DNA of 64,000 bases from positions 1,364,001 to 1,428,000 of the forward strand of contig NZ_CP138918.1 in assembly GCF_047123305.1 (NCBI RefSeq). The letters run 5' to 3'. A model generated the notes under the pieces. It did not search any database, was not told the origin of the DNA, and was given only the letters and a program-made list of their open reading frames with translations. The stretch comes from Thalassobius sp047123305 (lineage in GTDB: Bacteria > Pseudomonadota > Alphaproteobacteria > Rhodobacterales > Rhodobacteraceae). Shown piece by piece: positions 50,507-59,401 of the stretch; the first letter of the stretch is position 1, and each line of letters opens with the position of its first letter. Position numbers and translations under genes: made by a program.

Positions 50507-51367
50507 ATGAAATTCCTTGTGGGTAAATCGGACGCGGCAACGGGCGTCTATGTGGTGGCGGGCGAACAAGCCCGTTTGGTGGCGAACGCAGGAGACGACC
50601 TGATGGGGTTGATCCGCGCGGGTGCAATGGCGGCAGATTTTGATGCGCTGCCGGGACCGGATGTGCCGGTGGCCGAGATCACCCCGATGCTGCCGGTTGC
50701 AGCACCGGGGAAGATCATCTGTCTGGGTCTGAACTACGTCGACCACATCAAAGAAGGCGGCTACGAGATCCCCGAATATCCGGCGCTGTTCATGCGGTCG
50801 CGCAACTCGATCATGCCAGCCGGTGCGCCGATGGTGCGGCCCAGTTGTTCGGAAAAACTGGACTATGAGGTAGAGCTGATGCTGATCGTCGGCAAAGGCG
50901 GCCGTCATATCAGTGAAGAGGCGGCGCTAGACCATGTCTTTGGCTATACGGTGTTTAATGACGGGTCGGTGCGCGACTACCAGCGCAAAACGCATCAGTG
51001 GACACCGGGCAAGAACTTTGACGACACCGGTGCTATCGGGCCCTTCGTGGTCACACCTGATGAACTGCCCGAGGGGGCGACTGGGCTGAAGATCGAAAGC
51101 CGTGTGGGCGATGAGATCCTGCAAAGCGCCACAACGTCAGACATGATGTGGTCGGTGGCAAAAACCATTGCCACCATTTCAGAATACACCACGCTGGAGC
51201 CAGGTGACTTGATTGCGATGGGCACACCGCCGGGTGTGGGGCACGCCAAGACACCGCCGCGCTGGCTGCGTCCGGGGGAAGTTGTGGAGGTCGAGATCGA
51301 AAAGATCGGGATCTGTGCCAGCCCGATTGTGGATGAAGCCGAGGCCTACGCCGGAGCTGCGGAATGA
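50507..51367 (+). CDS. Fumarylacetoacetate hydrolase (FAH) family protein
   Basis: 286 residues. The FAH core starts at IICLGLNYVDHIKEGG near 70-85, and LDYEVELMLIVGKGG near 120-134 holds the paired Glu ligands. YTVFNDGSVRDYQRK near 147-161 carries the Asp, and LIAMGTPPGVGHAK near 237-250 is the C-terminal signature. Enzymes of this fold hydrolyse or decarboxylate acylpyruvates, oxaloacetate or ring-fission products using Mg. The neighbouring intradiol dioxygenase suggests that it acts on a ring-fission product. Its stop overlaps the next start (ATGA). Confidence 0.88.
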   Translation: MKFLVGKSDAATGVYVVAGEQARLVANAGDDLMGLIRAGAMAADFDALPGPDVPVAEITPMLPVAAPGKIICLGLNYVDHIKEGGYEIPEYPALFMRSRNSIMPAGAPMVRPSCSEKLDYEVELMLIVGKGGRHISEEAALDHVFGYTVFNDGSVRDYQRKTHQWTPGKNFDDTGAIGPFVVTPDELPEGATGLKIESRVGDEILQSATTSDMMWSVAKTIATISEYTTLEPGDLIAMGTPPGVGHAKTPPRWLRPGEVVEVEIEKIGICASPIVDEAEAYAGAAE

Positions 51368-52056
51368 ATGCGCCAACCCATACGGCGCCCGTGACCGCAC
51401 CAGTGGGTGAGGAGCTGCAGCGCCTGCGTGAGGCTGCGCAGGCCGATGTTCAGGCGTTGCGCAAACGGAAAACCGCGCTCAGCCCTGACGGCATCGATCT
51501 GATCCTGCGTGGGGCAAGGTCGCACTACGCCTGGCAGGCCAAGCCGGTGCCGCAGGAGGTGCTGGAAGAGCTTTATGCGATCACGGCCGCGGGGCCGACC
51601 AGCATGAACACCTGCCCGGCGCGGTTTATCTTTGTCACCTCACCCGAGGGCAAAGAGCGTTTGGCCAAGTCATTGAAAGCCAAGAACATTGACAAGATGA
51701 TGGCGGCGCCGGTGACGGCGATCATTGCCCATGATCTGGAGTTCTGGCGCGACCTGCCCTTCCTGTTTCCGCATGAAGACCGGCGGCCATTTTTCGAAGG
51801 CAAACCGGAACATTGTGAAGCCACGGCCTTTCGCAATGGCACGTTACAGGGAGCCTATTTCATGATCGCCGCGCGGGCGCTGGGGCTGGATGTCGGCGCG
51901 ATGAGCGGATTTTCCAATGAGATCGTGGACGAAGAATTTTTCTCCGGCACCACCCTCAAGTCGAATTTTCTGTGTAACCTAGGCTATGCGGATGAAACGG
52001 CGCTGTTCCAACGGCTGCCACGTTTCTCCTTCGCGCAAGCCTGTTCCTACGAGTGA
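51364..52056 (+). CDS. Nitroreductase-family protein, malonic semialdehyde reductase (RutE/HadB-like)
   Basis: 230 residues. The stretch from about 60 follows E. coli RutE closely: AGPTSMNTCPARFIFVTSPE near 76-95, AAPVTAIIAHDLEFWRDLPF and LLFPHEDRR-like residues after it, AFRNGTLQGAYFMIAARALG near 155-174, then AMSGFSNEIVDEEFFSGTTL and LPRFSFAQAC at the end. RutE reduces malonic semialdehyde to 3-hydroxypropionate with FMN. The N-terminus has about 35 extra residues, Ala- and Gln-rich. It lies beside malonyl-CoA enzymes, which fits a C3 metabolism. Confidence 0.86.
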   Translation: MNAPTHTAPVTAPVGEELQRLREAAQADVQALRKRKTALSPDGIDLILRGARSHYAWQAKPVPQEVLEELYAITAAGPTSMNTCPARFIFVTSPEGKERLAKSLKAKNIDKMMAAPVTAIIAHDLEFWRDLPFLFPHEDRRPFFEGKPEHCEATAFRNGTLQGAYFMIAARALGLDVGAMSGFSNEIVDEEFFSGTTLKSNFLCNLGYADETALFQRLPRFSFAQACSYE

Positions 52057-52063
52057 GGACAAG

Positions 52064-52519
52064 ATGGCGATACGGCAGAAGACAACGATCAAAGTCCGGC
52101 TCAAAGGACAGGGGCACAGCCATTCGCACTGCGACGTGATGGTGCGTGACCTGACTTCGACCATCGATGAGCCGGTGGAGCGGGGCGGCACCAATCTGGG
52201 GTTTTCACCCACTGAAACAGCCTATGCCGCGCTGGTGGGCTGCACCAATACAATTGGGCACAAATGTGCTGACAAGCTGGGGGTCGATATCGGCACTCTC
52301 AGCTTTGATATGGTGGTCGATTTCGACCGTCGCGGGGTGATGTTGATAGAAGAGATCGACATCCCGTTTACCGCCATCCGCCTTTCTGTAACGGCCGCAG
52401 GTTCTGCATCTGACGCGGATCTGCAGCGGGTGGCTGAGGAGACTGCAAAATACTGTGCGGTTTCAAAAATGTTTGTCGCAGCAGGCACAGAGGTGGAGGT
52501 CAACTGGGCCAAGGGCTGA
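52064..52519 (+). CDS. OsmC/Ohr family protein
   Basis: 151 residues from MAIRQKTTIKVRLKGQGHSH, with GAGGACAAG before the ATG. The OsmC fold has SPTETAYAALVGCTNTIGHK near 51-70 with the first Cys, and TAKYCAVSKMFVAAGTEVEV near 127-146 with the second. These are the peroxidatic and resolving Cys positions of OsmC and Ohr proteins. A His-rich N-terminus (GQGHSHSHC) is unusual and might bind metal. Role here is unknown; it may protect against peroxides formed during ring oxidation. Confidence 0.82.
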   Translation: MAIRQKTTIKVRLKGQGHSHSHCDVMVRDLTSTIDEPVERGGTNLGFSPTETAYAALVGCTNTIGHKCADKLGVDIGTLSFDMVVDFDRRGVMLIEEIDIPFTAIRLSVTAAGSASDADLQRVAEETAKYCAVSKMFVAAGTEVEVNWAKG

Positions 52520-52556
52520 GGCAAACCGGAAAAGACAAAATCAAGGGAGGAAGATG

Positions 52557-53642
52557 ATGTCTGTATTTTCGAAAGGAATGGCACTGGGGGCTGCGCTGAC
52601 GGCCTCGTTGGCGGCGTTCTCGGCGGCGCCTGTTTATGCAACCGAAACCATCCGGGCGGTGGTGATCGACGGGTATCCTGCCCGTGCGCTTTGGGTCAAA
52701 GAGTTCAGCGAGTTCTTTATCCCCGAGGTCGACAAGAAGCTGGCGATGACCGGCAACTACAAGATGGACTGGCAGGAAAGTTACGGCGGTTCCATCGTGA
52801 AACCCAAAGGCGTATTGGAAGGTGTGAAGCTGGGTCTGGGCGACATCGGCATTGTCACCACGATCTTCCATTCGTCGAAACTGCCCAGTCAGGCGATTTC
52901 TGCGGTTACGCCCTTTGTCGCGGCAGACTCGGTCGCGGTGGCCAAGGCGGTGGATGAGATCGCCAAAGAATTCCCCACCATGCAGAAAGAGTTCGAAAAG
53001 CAGAACCAGGTCTATCTGGCGACCGGTGTGGTTCTGGACACCTATCAGGTGTTCTCGAAACAGCCCATTGCGTCGCCTGCCGATCTGGCGGGCAGCAAGG
53101 TGGCGGGGGCAGGCATGAACCTGCGCTATCTTGAAGGCATCGATGGGGCTGCAGGCGTACGTGGCGGTCTGACCGATTTCTACAACATGCTGCAGACCGG
53201 CCTGGTGGACAACGCGATGCTCTGGCCCGAGGCGGCCAAGACCTTCAAAATTGCCGAAGTGGCGCCGCATATGCTGCGCGTGGATCTTGGGGCGGTGAAC
53301 TCCAAAACGATCACCGTTAATGCGGACTATTGGGCCAGCCTGCCGGATGAAGTGAAAGAGGCGCTGCAAGAGGTGGCGGTGATGTACCGCGATCACGTGG
53401 CGGGCATTGCGATGGATCGTGCCAGTGCCAGCCGTGACGCCTATGTGGCCGCAGGCGGCACCATTGTTGAGGTCTCAATGGAGGATCGTCAGGCCTGGGC
53501 CGATGCGATGCCCAACATTGCGGCGGAATGGGCCGAAGGTCTCGACAGCAAAGGTGAGCCGGGTTCGGACATGTTGAAGGCCTATCTGGGCAAGCTGGAG
53601 GCCGCAGGCCACACCGGTGTGCGCGATTGGACGACGAACTAA
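52557..53642 (+). CDS. TRAP transporter solute-binding protein (DctP family)
   Basis: 361 residues from MSVFSKGMALGAALTASLAA, a signal peptide cleaved after VYA. The start at 52557 has the better spacing to GGGAGGA; the adjacent ATG at 52554 is possible. The mature protein has the DctP layout: GKVL-type region near GGSIVKPKGVLEGVKLGLGD, then AGSKVAGAGMNLRYLEGIDG and GGLTDFYNMLQTGLVDNAML. It binds an organic acid in the periplasm and delivers it to the two permease subunits that follow. The Arg expected to hold a carboxylate is plausibly the one in LAGSKVAGAGMNLR. Confidence 0.88.
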   Translation: MSVFSKGMALGAALTASLAAFSAAPVYATETIRAVVIDGYPARALWVKEFSEFFIPEVDKKLAMTGNYKMDWQESYGGSIVKPKGVLEGVKLGLGDIGIVTTIFHSSKLPSQAISAVTPFVAADSVAVAKAVDEIAKEFPTMQKEFEKQNQVYLATGVVLDTYQVFSKQPIASPADLAGSKVAGAGMNLRYLEGIDGAAGVRGGLTDFYNMLQTGLVDNAMLWPEAAKTFKIAEVAPHMLRVDLGAVNSKTITVNADYWASLPDEVKEALQEVAVMYRDHVAGIAMDRASASRDAYVAAGGTIVEVSMEDRQAWADAMPNIAAEWAEGLDSKGEPGSDMLKAYLGKLEAAGHTGVRDWTTN

Positions 53643-53687
53643 GTCGTAAAGTAACCCTTTAAAGAAACGGGAAGGGCCAGAGCCAAG

Positions 53688-54260
53688 ATGTTTCAAGCAA
53701 TACAAAAATTGGTTCTGGGCCTTTCCAGCTTTGGCAACGGTCTGGCAATCCTTGCCAACGCTGCCGGAACGCTGGTGGTCCTGGCGCTGGTGGCGGTGGT
53801 GAACTACGACGTGGTGGCCCGCGGTGTGTTCAACGCGCCGTTCCTGGGTGCAGTTGAGGTGGTGCAGTTCTCGATGGTGTTGATCGTGTTTCTGCAATTG
53901 CCCGACGTGGTGCGGGTCAACCGGTTGACCCGTTCGGACGGGTTTCTTGTGGTGATCGGTCTCAAACGTCCGCAACTGGCGGTGACGATCCGTCGGGTGA
54001 TCGATACAATCTCGGCGGTGTTTATGGCGCTGATCACTGTCGCCATCTGGCCTGAATTTGTCGAGATGTGGGAGACGCAGGACTTCTTTGGCGTTCCCGG
54101 TGTCTTCACGGCCCCGTGGTGGCCGGTGAAACTAACGATCTTCCTCAGCGCGGCGCTCTGCGTGCTGATCTTTGCCCTGAAGGTGCTGCGCCCGGCGGAG
54201 AAACCCGCCCTTGTCCGCACACCCGAGCATGAAAATTCCGAAAACGAGGACAAAGAATGA
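53688..54260 (+). CDS. TRAP transporter small permease (DctQ)
   Basis: 190 residues with four membrane helices (about 18-40, 58-75, 95-117, 140-160). VNYDVVARGVFNAPFLGAVE near 36-55 is the DctQ family signature. The stop overlaps the start of the large permease (ATGA). Lies 45 bases after the binding protein gene. Confidence 0.9.
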   Translation: MFQAIQKLVLGLSSFGNGLAILANAAGTLVVLALVAVVNYDVVARGVFNAPFLGAVEVVQFSMVLIVFLQLPDVVRVNRLTRSDGFLVVIGLKRPQLAVTIRRVIDTISAVFMALITVAIWPEFVEMWETQDFFGVPGVFTAPWWPVKLTIFLSAALCVLIFALKVLRPAEKPALVRTPEHENSENEDKE

Positions 54261-55564
54261 GCCCTCTTGAAATTGGCATGCTGTCTGTCGCTGCCATCGT
54301 CTTCCTGATCTATATGGGGCTCTATATCCCCGTCACGCTTGGGGTGGTGTCGTTTGTGTCGATCTGGCTGATGCGCGACAATTTTGATCTGGCGATGAAC
54401 CTGTTGAAGGTCGCCGTTTCCGACAGTGTGATGGAATACACCTTTGCCACCGTGCCGTTGTTCACTTTCATGGGGCTTATCGTCTCTAAGGCGGGACTGG
54501 GCAGTGATGTGTATGAGGTCATGAGTTCCGGTTTCCGCCGTGTCAAAGGGGGCATCGGCATGGCGACCGTGGGGGCCAACGCCGTGTTCGCCGCAGTGAC
54601 CGGATCCTCGATTGCATCGGCGTCGGTGTTTTCCAAAGTCTCGGTGCCGCAGATGCTGCAATATGGCTACAACCCACGCTTTGCGGTTGGGGTTGTGGCG
54701 GGCTCCTCGGTGCTGGGGATGATCATTCCGCCCTCGGCGATGCTGATCATCTACTCTTTTGTGGCCGAGCAATCCGTAGGGGACATGTTCCTGGCCGGTG
54801 TGGTGCCGGGGCTGATGCTGGCTGTGGCCTATGTCGGGGCAATCTGGCTGATGGGCCGGTTCTGGCCACGTTTTGTTGGCGGCCGCGCGGCCGAGGATTT
54901 TGAACCGATCCCCTGGGGTGAGATTGCCCTGAAAACCGTGCCAACCCTGTTGATCATCGCGGTTGTGCTGGGCGGCATCTACACTGGGTGGCTGACCCCG
55001 GTTGAGGCAGGGGCTGCAGGTGCGGTGGTGGCGTTGATCATTGCGATGGCCAGAGGCCGCATGACGCTGAAAGGGTTTTGGGAAGCCCTGCTGGAAACCG
55101 GTCATATCACCGCGTCGATCCTGTTTCTGATCACCGCCGCCTCAATTTACAGCCGCATGCTTGGTCTTGCCGGCCTGCCCAATGAACTGGGGGATCTGCT
55201 GGCGGAAAGTCAGGTGAGTTTCTTCTGGATTATGGTGCTCTACGTGCTGTTGATGCTGTTCCTTGGCACGCTTCTGGACACGGCGTCCATCATCCTGATT
55301 GTAGTGCCGTTGTTCCTGCCATTGGTCGAGCCGATGGGCCTCAGCCTTGTCTGGTTTGGCATCATCACCGTGGTTGGCGCCGAGATCGGGTTGCTGACAC
55401 CGCCGCTGGGCATCTCCTGCTTTGTGATCAAAGCCACTCTTAATGACGACCGGATTTCCCTGAAAGACGTGTTCCTTGGCGCGCTGCCTTTTGCGGCTGT
55501 GATGCTGGTCGTGCTGATCCTGCTGATCCGCTATCCGGCGCTCAGCCTCGCAATTCTGAACTAG
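54257..55564 (+). CDS. TRAP transporter large permease (DctM)
   Basis: 435 residues with about 12 helices and re-entrant loops, the DctM/SiaM catalytic subunit driven by the sodium or proton gradient. Family marks are VPLFTFMGLIVSKAGLGSDV near 71-90, TVGANAVFAAVTGSSIASAS near 104-123, VVAGSSVLGMIIPPSAMLII near 147-166 and GLLTPPLGISCFVIK near 377-391. Completes the TRAP system with the two preceding genes. Nine bases separate it from the dioxygenase. Confidence 0.94.
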   Translation: MSPLEIGMLSVAAIVFLIYMGLYIPVTLGVVSFVSIWLMRDNFDLAMNLLKVAVSDSVMEYTFATVPLFTFMGLIVSKAGLGSDVYEVMSSGFRRVKGGIGMATVGANAVFAAVTGSSIASASVFSKVSVPQMLQYGYNPRFAVGVVAGSSVLGMIIPPSAMLIIYSFVAEQSVGDMFLAGVVPGLMLAVAYVGAIWLMGRFWPRFVGGRAAEDFEPIPWGEIALKTVPTLLIIAVVLGGIYTGWLTPVEAGAAGAVVALIIAMARGRMTLKGFWEALLETGHITASILFLITAASIYSRMLGLAGLPNELGDLLAESQVSFFWIMVLYVLLMLFLGTLLDTASIILIVVPLFLPLVEPMGLSLVWFGIITVVGAEIGLLTPPLGISCFVIKATLNDDRISLKDVFLGALPFAAVMLVVLILLIRYPALSLAILN

Positions 55565-55573
55565 GAGGCGCAG

Positions 55574-56440
55574 ATGCGTTCCGTCACCAAAGACAATATC
55601 ACCGATGTGTTCACCGCTTACTTTGCCGAGGACACGGATCCGCGGGTGCGCGAAGTTCTGGGCGCTTTGGCGCGGCATGTGCATGACTTTGCCCGTGAGG
55701 TGAATCTCACCCATGCGGAATGGCAGATGGGAATCGATTTCCTGACCCGTGCAGGCGACATCACCACGCCGGAACGGCATGAATTTGTACTGTTGTCGGA
55801 TGTGATGGGGCTGTCCTCATTGGTGGATATGCTACACTCGCGTGAGGACGCCACCAGTTCGTCGGTGCTGGGGCCATTCCATGTCTCCAACCCGCCGCCG
55901 CTGGAAATCGGTGGCGATATGAAAAACGACTTCGAAGGTGAGGTGCTGCTGGTCGAGGGCACCGTGCGCGACACCGCAGGAAACCCGATTGCGGGGGCCG
56001 AGATTGATATCTGGCAGACAGCGCCCAATGGGCTTTATTCCAGTCAGGATCCGGATCAACACATCCACTCGTTTCACGGGTTGATGACCACCGATGAGAA
56101 TGGGCGCTACGCTTTCACTACGGTGCGGCCGGTCAGCTATACGGTGCCGTCTGATGGGCCCGTTGGCGACATCCTGAAGGCGGCCGGACGACACCCCTGG
56201 CGGCCGTCGCATCTGCATTACATCGTTTCGGCCAAAGGGTTCCGCAATCTGGTGACCGAGGTTTTCCCCGATGACGATCCCTATCTGGATGAGGACACCG
56301 TGTTCGGGGTCCGCAGCGATCTGGTGATGAAATATGTCCCGCAGCCGGCTGGTAGCTTCCCAGAGGGGTTCGCCCTGTCAGGCAAGGTCACTGAGGCCTA
56401 TTCGCGGGTGGATTTTGATCTGGTGCTTGCCGCCGAATGA
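55574..56440 (+). CDS. Intradiol ring-cleavage dioxygenase (hydroxyquinol/catechol type)
   Basis: 288 residues. The N-terminal helical linker (NITDVFTAYFAEDTDPRV to about 90) is the dimerisation domain of catechol and hydroxyquinol 1,2-dioxygenases. The beta-sandwich follows, with VRDTAGNPIAGAEIDIWQTA, NGLYSSQDPDQ (first Tyr), TTVRPVSYTVPSDGPVG (second Tyr), and WRPSHLHYIVSAKGF (two His) as iron(III) ligands. The residues TVPSDGPVGDIL resemble hydroxyquinol enzymes. It cleaves an aromatic 1,2-diol between the hydroxyls. Last gene of the plus-strand operon; the GntR gene converges on it. Confidence 0.88.
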   Translation: MRSVTKDNITDVFTAYFAEDTDPRVREVLGALARHVHDFAREVNLTHAEWQMGIDFLTRAGDITTPERHEFVLLSDVMGLSSLVDMLHSREDATSSSVLGPFHVSNPPPLEIGGDMKNDFEGEVLLVEGTVRDTAGNPIAGAEIDIWQTAPNGLYSSQDPDQHIHSFHGLMTTDENGRYAFTTVRPVSYTVPSDGPVGDILKAAGRHPWRPSHLHYIVSAKGFRNLVTEVFPDDDPYLDEDTVFGVRSDLVMKYVPQPAGSFPEGFALSGKVTEAYSRVDFDLVLAAE

Positions 56441-56490
56441 GTCGCCGCTGTGGTGGCAGCCCCGATCAAAGGCGGCCCGGTCTGTCCGGA

Positions 56491-57171
56491 TTATTCCGGC
56501 AGCTGGGCCGTCAAATAGGCGCCTGTTTGGCGGTAATGATGGATCAGCCGTTCCGCGGCCAGATCAGCGTCGCGGTTGATCGCGGCCTCCAGAATATCGG
56601 CGTGCTCTTTGCCAATATCGCGTTTCTTATAGCCCATAGCCTGTTCCGCCAGATAGCGGTAACGGATGTTCAGGTCATAAAGCTGGGTGCAGAACTTCAA
56701 CAGGATCGGGGAGCCGCAAGCGTCCAGCAGGGCCATGTGAAAATCCTTGTGCCGCTGTTCGAATACCTCAACGTCCTCACGCGGCTGGCGCAGCATCCGG
56801 TGGTGGGCCAGCACGGCACGCTCTTCCCAGGCGTCATCCGCCGCCGCAATGGACTGCCGCAGCGCCATGTCTTCCAGATAGCAGCGCAGCTTGAGGATCT
56901 CTTCAAAGTTCGCCTTGCTGGTTTCCGCCGTGCGAAAACCGCGCTGATCGATCCGTTCCACCAGCTGGTCAGAGGTCAACAGGCTCAGCGCCTCTCGCAC
57001 CGGTGAGGCACCGGTATTCAGGATCTCCCGAAGCCGCTCAATCTTCAGCTTTTCCCCCGGCGGCAACTCCCCCACGACGATCATGCGGCGCAGGGCCTGA
57101 TAGGCTTGCTGCGTCGCCGAAGTGCTTGCGGTTTCGCCAGAGGTGCGGGGGGCTGTTGTTGAATTTGACAT
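56491..57171 (-). CDS. GntR-family regulator (FCD domain)
   Basis: 226 residues. An N-terminal tail rich in Ser and Thr, a winged helix (about 20-85; QQAYQALRRMIVVGELPPGE then TGASPVREALSLLTSDQLV), and an FCD effector domain (about 95-215) with KDFHMALLDACGSPILLKF and the Asp and His residues that bind a metal and an organic acid in this group. Converges on the dioxygenase gene and is the likely regulator of the cluster. A palindrome-like site sits upstream of its start. Confidence 0.9.
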   Translation of the reverse strand: MSNSTTAPRTSGETASTSATQQAYQALRRMIVVGELPPGEKLKIERLREILNTGASPVREALSLLTSDQLVERIDQRGFRTAETSKANFEEILKLRCYLEDMALRQSIAAADDAWEERAVLAHHRMLRQPREDVEVFEQRHKDFHMALLDACGSPILLKFCTQLYDLNIRYRYLAEQAMGYKKRDIGKEHADILEAAINRDADLAAERLIHHYRQTGAYLTAQLPE

Positions 57172-57178
57172 GGCGCCT

Positions 57179-57203
57179 AAAATATCGTTTTTTGATCGAT
57201 TTT
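57179..57203. promoter_or_regulatory. Candidate operator upstream of the GntR gene
   Basis: AAAATATCG and, seven bases later, ATCGATTTT form an imperfect inverted pair 8 bases from the GntR start. The AATATCG half is shared with the palindrome at 50439, consistent with one regulator binding both. Confidence 0.4.
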
Positions 57204-57313
57204 CAATGGAAACAGTACATTTTGCTGTTGTTAAGGTGCGCGTCTTGCATCCGCATCACGGGACGGCTTCACGTGTTTGCCTAGGTAGGAACCGGGGGGG
57301 ACTGGATCAAGGT

Positions 57314-59401
57314 CTAATGCAGCAGGGCGTCGTCGATGGCTTGTTTCAACTGCTCCCGTTTCAGTGCCTTGGTCAGGAAGGTGTCGCGGTTGCGATCGAT
57401 GCCATATTGTTCAAACGCTTCCGCCGAGAAGGCCGAGACAAAAACTGCCGGAATTTCGCGGTTGGTTTTGCGGATCTGGTTTACAAGGGCGGGGCCATTC
57501 AGACTGCCGGGCATCAGCACATCGGTGAGGATCAGGTCAATCGATTGGCTGACGGTTTTATAGAGTTCATAGGCGTCATCCCCACTTGCAGCGACCAGGA
57601 CGTTGTAGCCTTCTTTCTGCAGCATGGCGGCCGTTATTTCCCGTACCGCGGGGTGATCCTCGGCAAACAGGATGGTGACCTGTTCAGGCCGCACCCGTTT
57701 CGTCTGCGCAGGCACTGCATCGTCAGGCAGCGAGATCGGTCGGGTGTCCGCAAGTGGCAGCAACAGCCGCATCTCCGTGCCGCCATTTGGCGTGTCCAAC
57801 GCTTGCACGGTGCCGCCGGATTGCCGCGCCAACCCCATCACCACCGACAGTCCGAGGCCCGAGCTTTGGTCCAGGCCCTTGGTGGTGAAATAGGGGTCAA
57901 AGATACGGTCGCGCAGTTGCGGCGGAATACCGGTGCCTGAGTCAATCACGCTCAATTCAGCATGATCTCCGGCACGCAGTTCTCCGGTCAGAACCAGTGG
58001 ATCGGTGGCGCCGAAAACCACCTTGCTCAGCCGCACATTGATCGTGCCGTCGCCTTCGATTGCGTCCGATGCATTATTCACCAGATTAACGATGGCGTTT
58101 TCAAACAGGGTTTTGTCCGTCAAAGCGGACAGTTTCCGCCGCCCGGAGGTAAACCGAACTTTAACGCCTGCACGGATCGATTGCGGAAGCACGCGCGCCA
58201 GATCCTGCACGCAGAGGGTCAGATTGACATGCGCGGAAGAAAAGGAAGCGCTTTGTGCAAAGCTCAGCAATTGGCGGGTCAGCTTGCTGCCTTCTTCCAT
58301 TTGATGCTCGATAGCATCGAGATAGCGCAGGTCCGACGGTTTGGCTGTGTCGCGCATCGCCTCGACGTTGCCCTGCGCGGCAAAGATCAGGTTGTTGAAG
58401 TTATGGGCAATGCCTCCGGCAATCCGTGCAATGCTTTCACTGCGCTGAGCCCCCAGCATCATTTCGCGCTGTTTGGCGGCATCCGCCTCGGCTTGGACTT
58501 CGCTGGTGACATCAAACACCACCGCATTCCATGTGATCCGGCCATCGCTGCGCCGCCGTGGGGTGCCCACCCCTTGCAACCAGATCTGTGAGCCATCGTT
58601 TCGGGTGCGCCGCCATTTATGGCTCCACTTTGTTAACCCTTTGGCCGAGGCCGCAAAGCTATGGCGCAAAGGGTCCTGATCTTCGCGGCAGGCCGCAGAC
58701 CACAACCTGTCAGGGGCGCGGGTCAGGTCTTTGGGGGCGATGCCCAAAACCGTTTCGCAGCCCTCCGAGGCAAAACTGATCCGGTCCGAGCCATCCCGTG
58801 CTCGCACCAGTTGGAACATCGCACCGGGGACATTGTTGGACAGATCGCGCAAACGCTCGGTTGCAAGAAGCTGCGCCTTCTGTGCCAGTTCCGCATCTTC
58901 ACGGGCCAGATTGGCGCTGCGCAGGGTCATCCGCAGCGAGATATTGGTGGAAATGGCAGAGGCGATGGCCTGCAAATGTTGCAGATCCTCCGCGCTCCAT
59001 TCCCTTGGTGTGTCCTGTATCGCGCAGACCGCACCCACCGCCGTGTCCTGGTCCCAGCCAACCGGGCACCCGAGGTAGGCGGTGACATTCAGCGCCTCAA
59101 TCGCGCCGTTGCCAGTGACCCGCGCGTCTTCATGGGCGTTTACCACAATGAACGGCGCGTTGTCGGCGACCACATGTTTGCAGAAGGAATGCGACAGCGG
59201 TGTTTGGCGACGTGAGGTCCAGGGCTCTGGCAGGCCCAGTTCGCCTTTGAAGAACTGCCTGTCTCCCGCCTCATCGATAATCGACAAGAGTGCAACCGGC
59301 GTGTGCAACTGCGACGCGGCAAGCTGCAGCAAGGCGTTGATATCCTGTTCCGCCGGGGCGTCCAATAACCCCAGCTCTTTCAGCAGTTCCGAAGCATCCA
59401 T
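57314..59401 (-). CDS. Soluble hybrid histidine kinase (GAF-PAS-HK-REC)
   Basis: 695 residues without membrane helices. A GAF domain (about 20-155; FKGELGLPEPWTSRRQTPLS), a PAS domain (about 180-300; FASEGCETVLGIAPKDL), a dimerisation helix with His333 in IAGGIAHNFNNLIFAAQGNV, an HATPase domain (SVIDSGTGIPPQLRDRIFDP and SSGLGLSVVMGLARQSGG), and a terminal receiver (ILFAEDHPAVREITAAML, LILTDVLMP). The GAF plus HNFNNL layout is like that of many soluble sensory kinases. The ligand is unknown. It is divergent from the ABC transporter. Confidence 0.9.
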   Translation of the reverse strand: MDASELLKELGLLDAPAEQDINALLQLAASQLHTPVALLSIIDEAGDRQFFKGELGLPEPWTSRRQTPLSHSFCKHVVADNAPFIVVNAHEDARVTGNGAIEALNVTAYLGCPVGWDQDTAVGAVCAIQDTPREWSAEDLQHLQAIASAISTNISLRMTLRSANLAREDAELAQKAQLLATERLRDLSNNVPGAMFQLVRARDGSDRISFASEGCETVLGIAPKDLTRAPDRLWSAACREDQDPLRHSFAASAKGLTKWSHKWRRTRNDGSQIWLQGVGTPRRRSDGRITWNAVVFDVTSEVQAEADAAKQREMMLGAQRSESIARIAGGIAHNFNNLIFAAQGNVEAMRDTAKPSDLRYLDAIEHQMEEGSKLTRQLLSFAQSASFSSAHVNLTLCVQDLARVLPQSIRAGVKVRFTSGRRKLSALTDKTLFENAIVNLVNNASDAIEGDGTINVRLSKVVFGATDPLVLTGELRAGDHAELSVIDSGTGIPPQLRDRIFDPYFTTKGLDQSSGLGLSVVMGLARQSGGTVQALDTPNGGTEMRLLLPLADTRPISLPDDAVPAQTKRVRPEQVTILFAEDHPAVREITAAMLQKEGYNVLVAASGDDAYELYKTVSQSIDLILTDVLMPGSLNGPALVNQIRKTNREIPAVFVSAFSAEAFEQYGIDRNRDTFLTKALKREQLKQAIDDALLH

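Noticed and set aside
53804..55105. A 433-codon minus-strand frame opposite the TRAP permeases
   Set aside because: His- and Arg-rich antisense shadow without recognisable domain.
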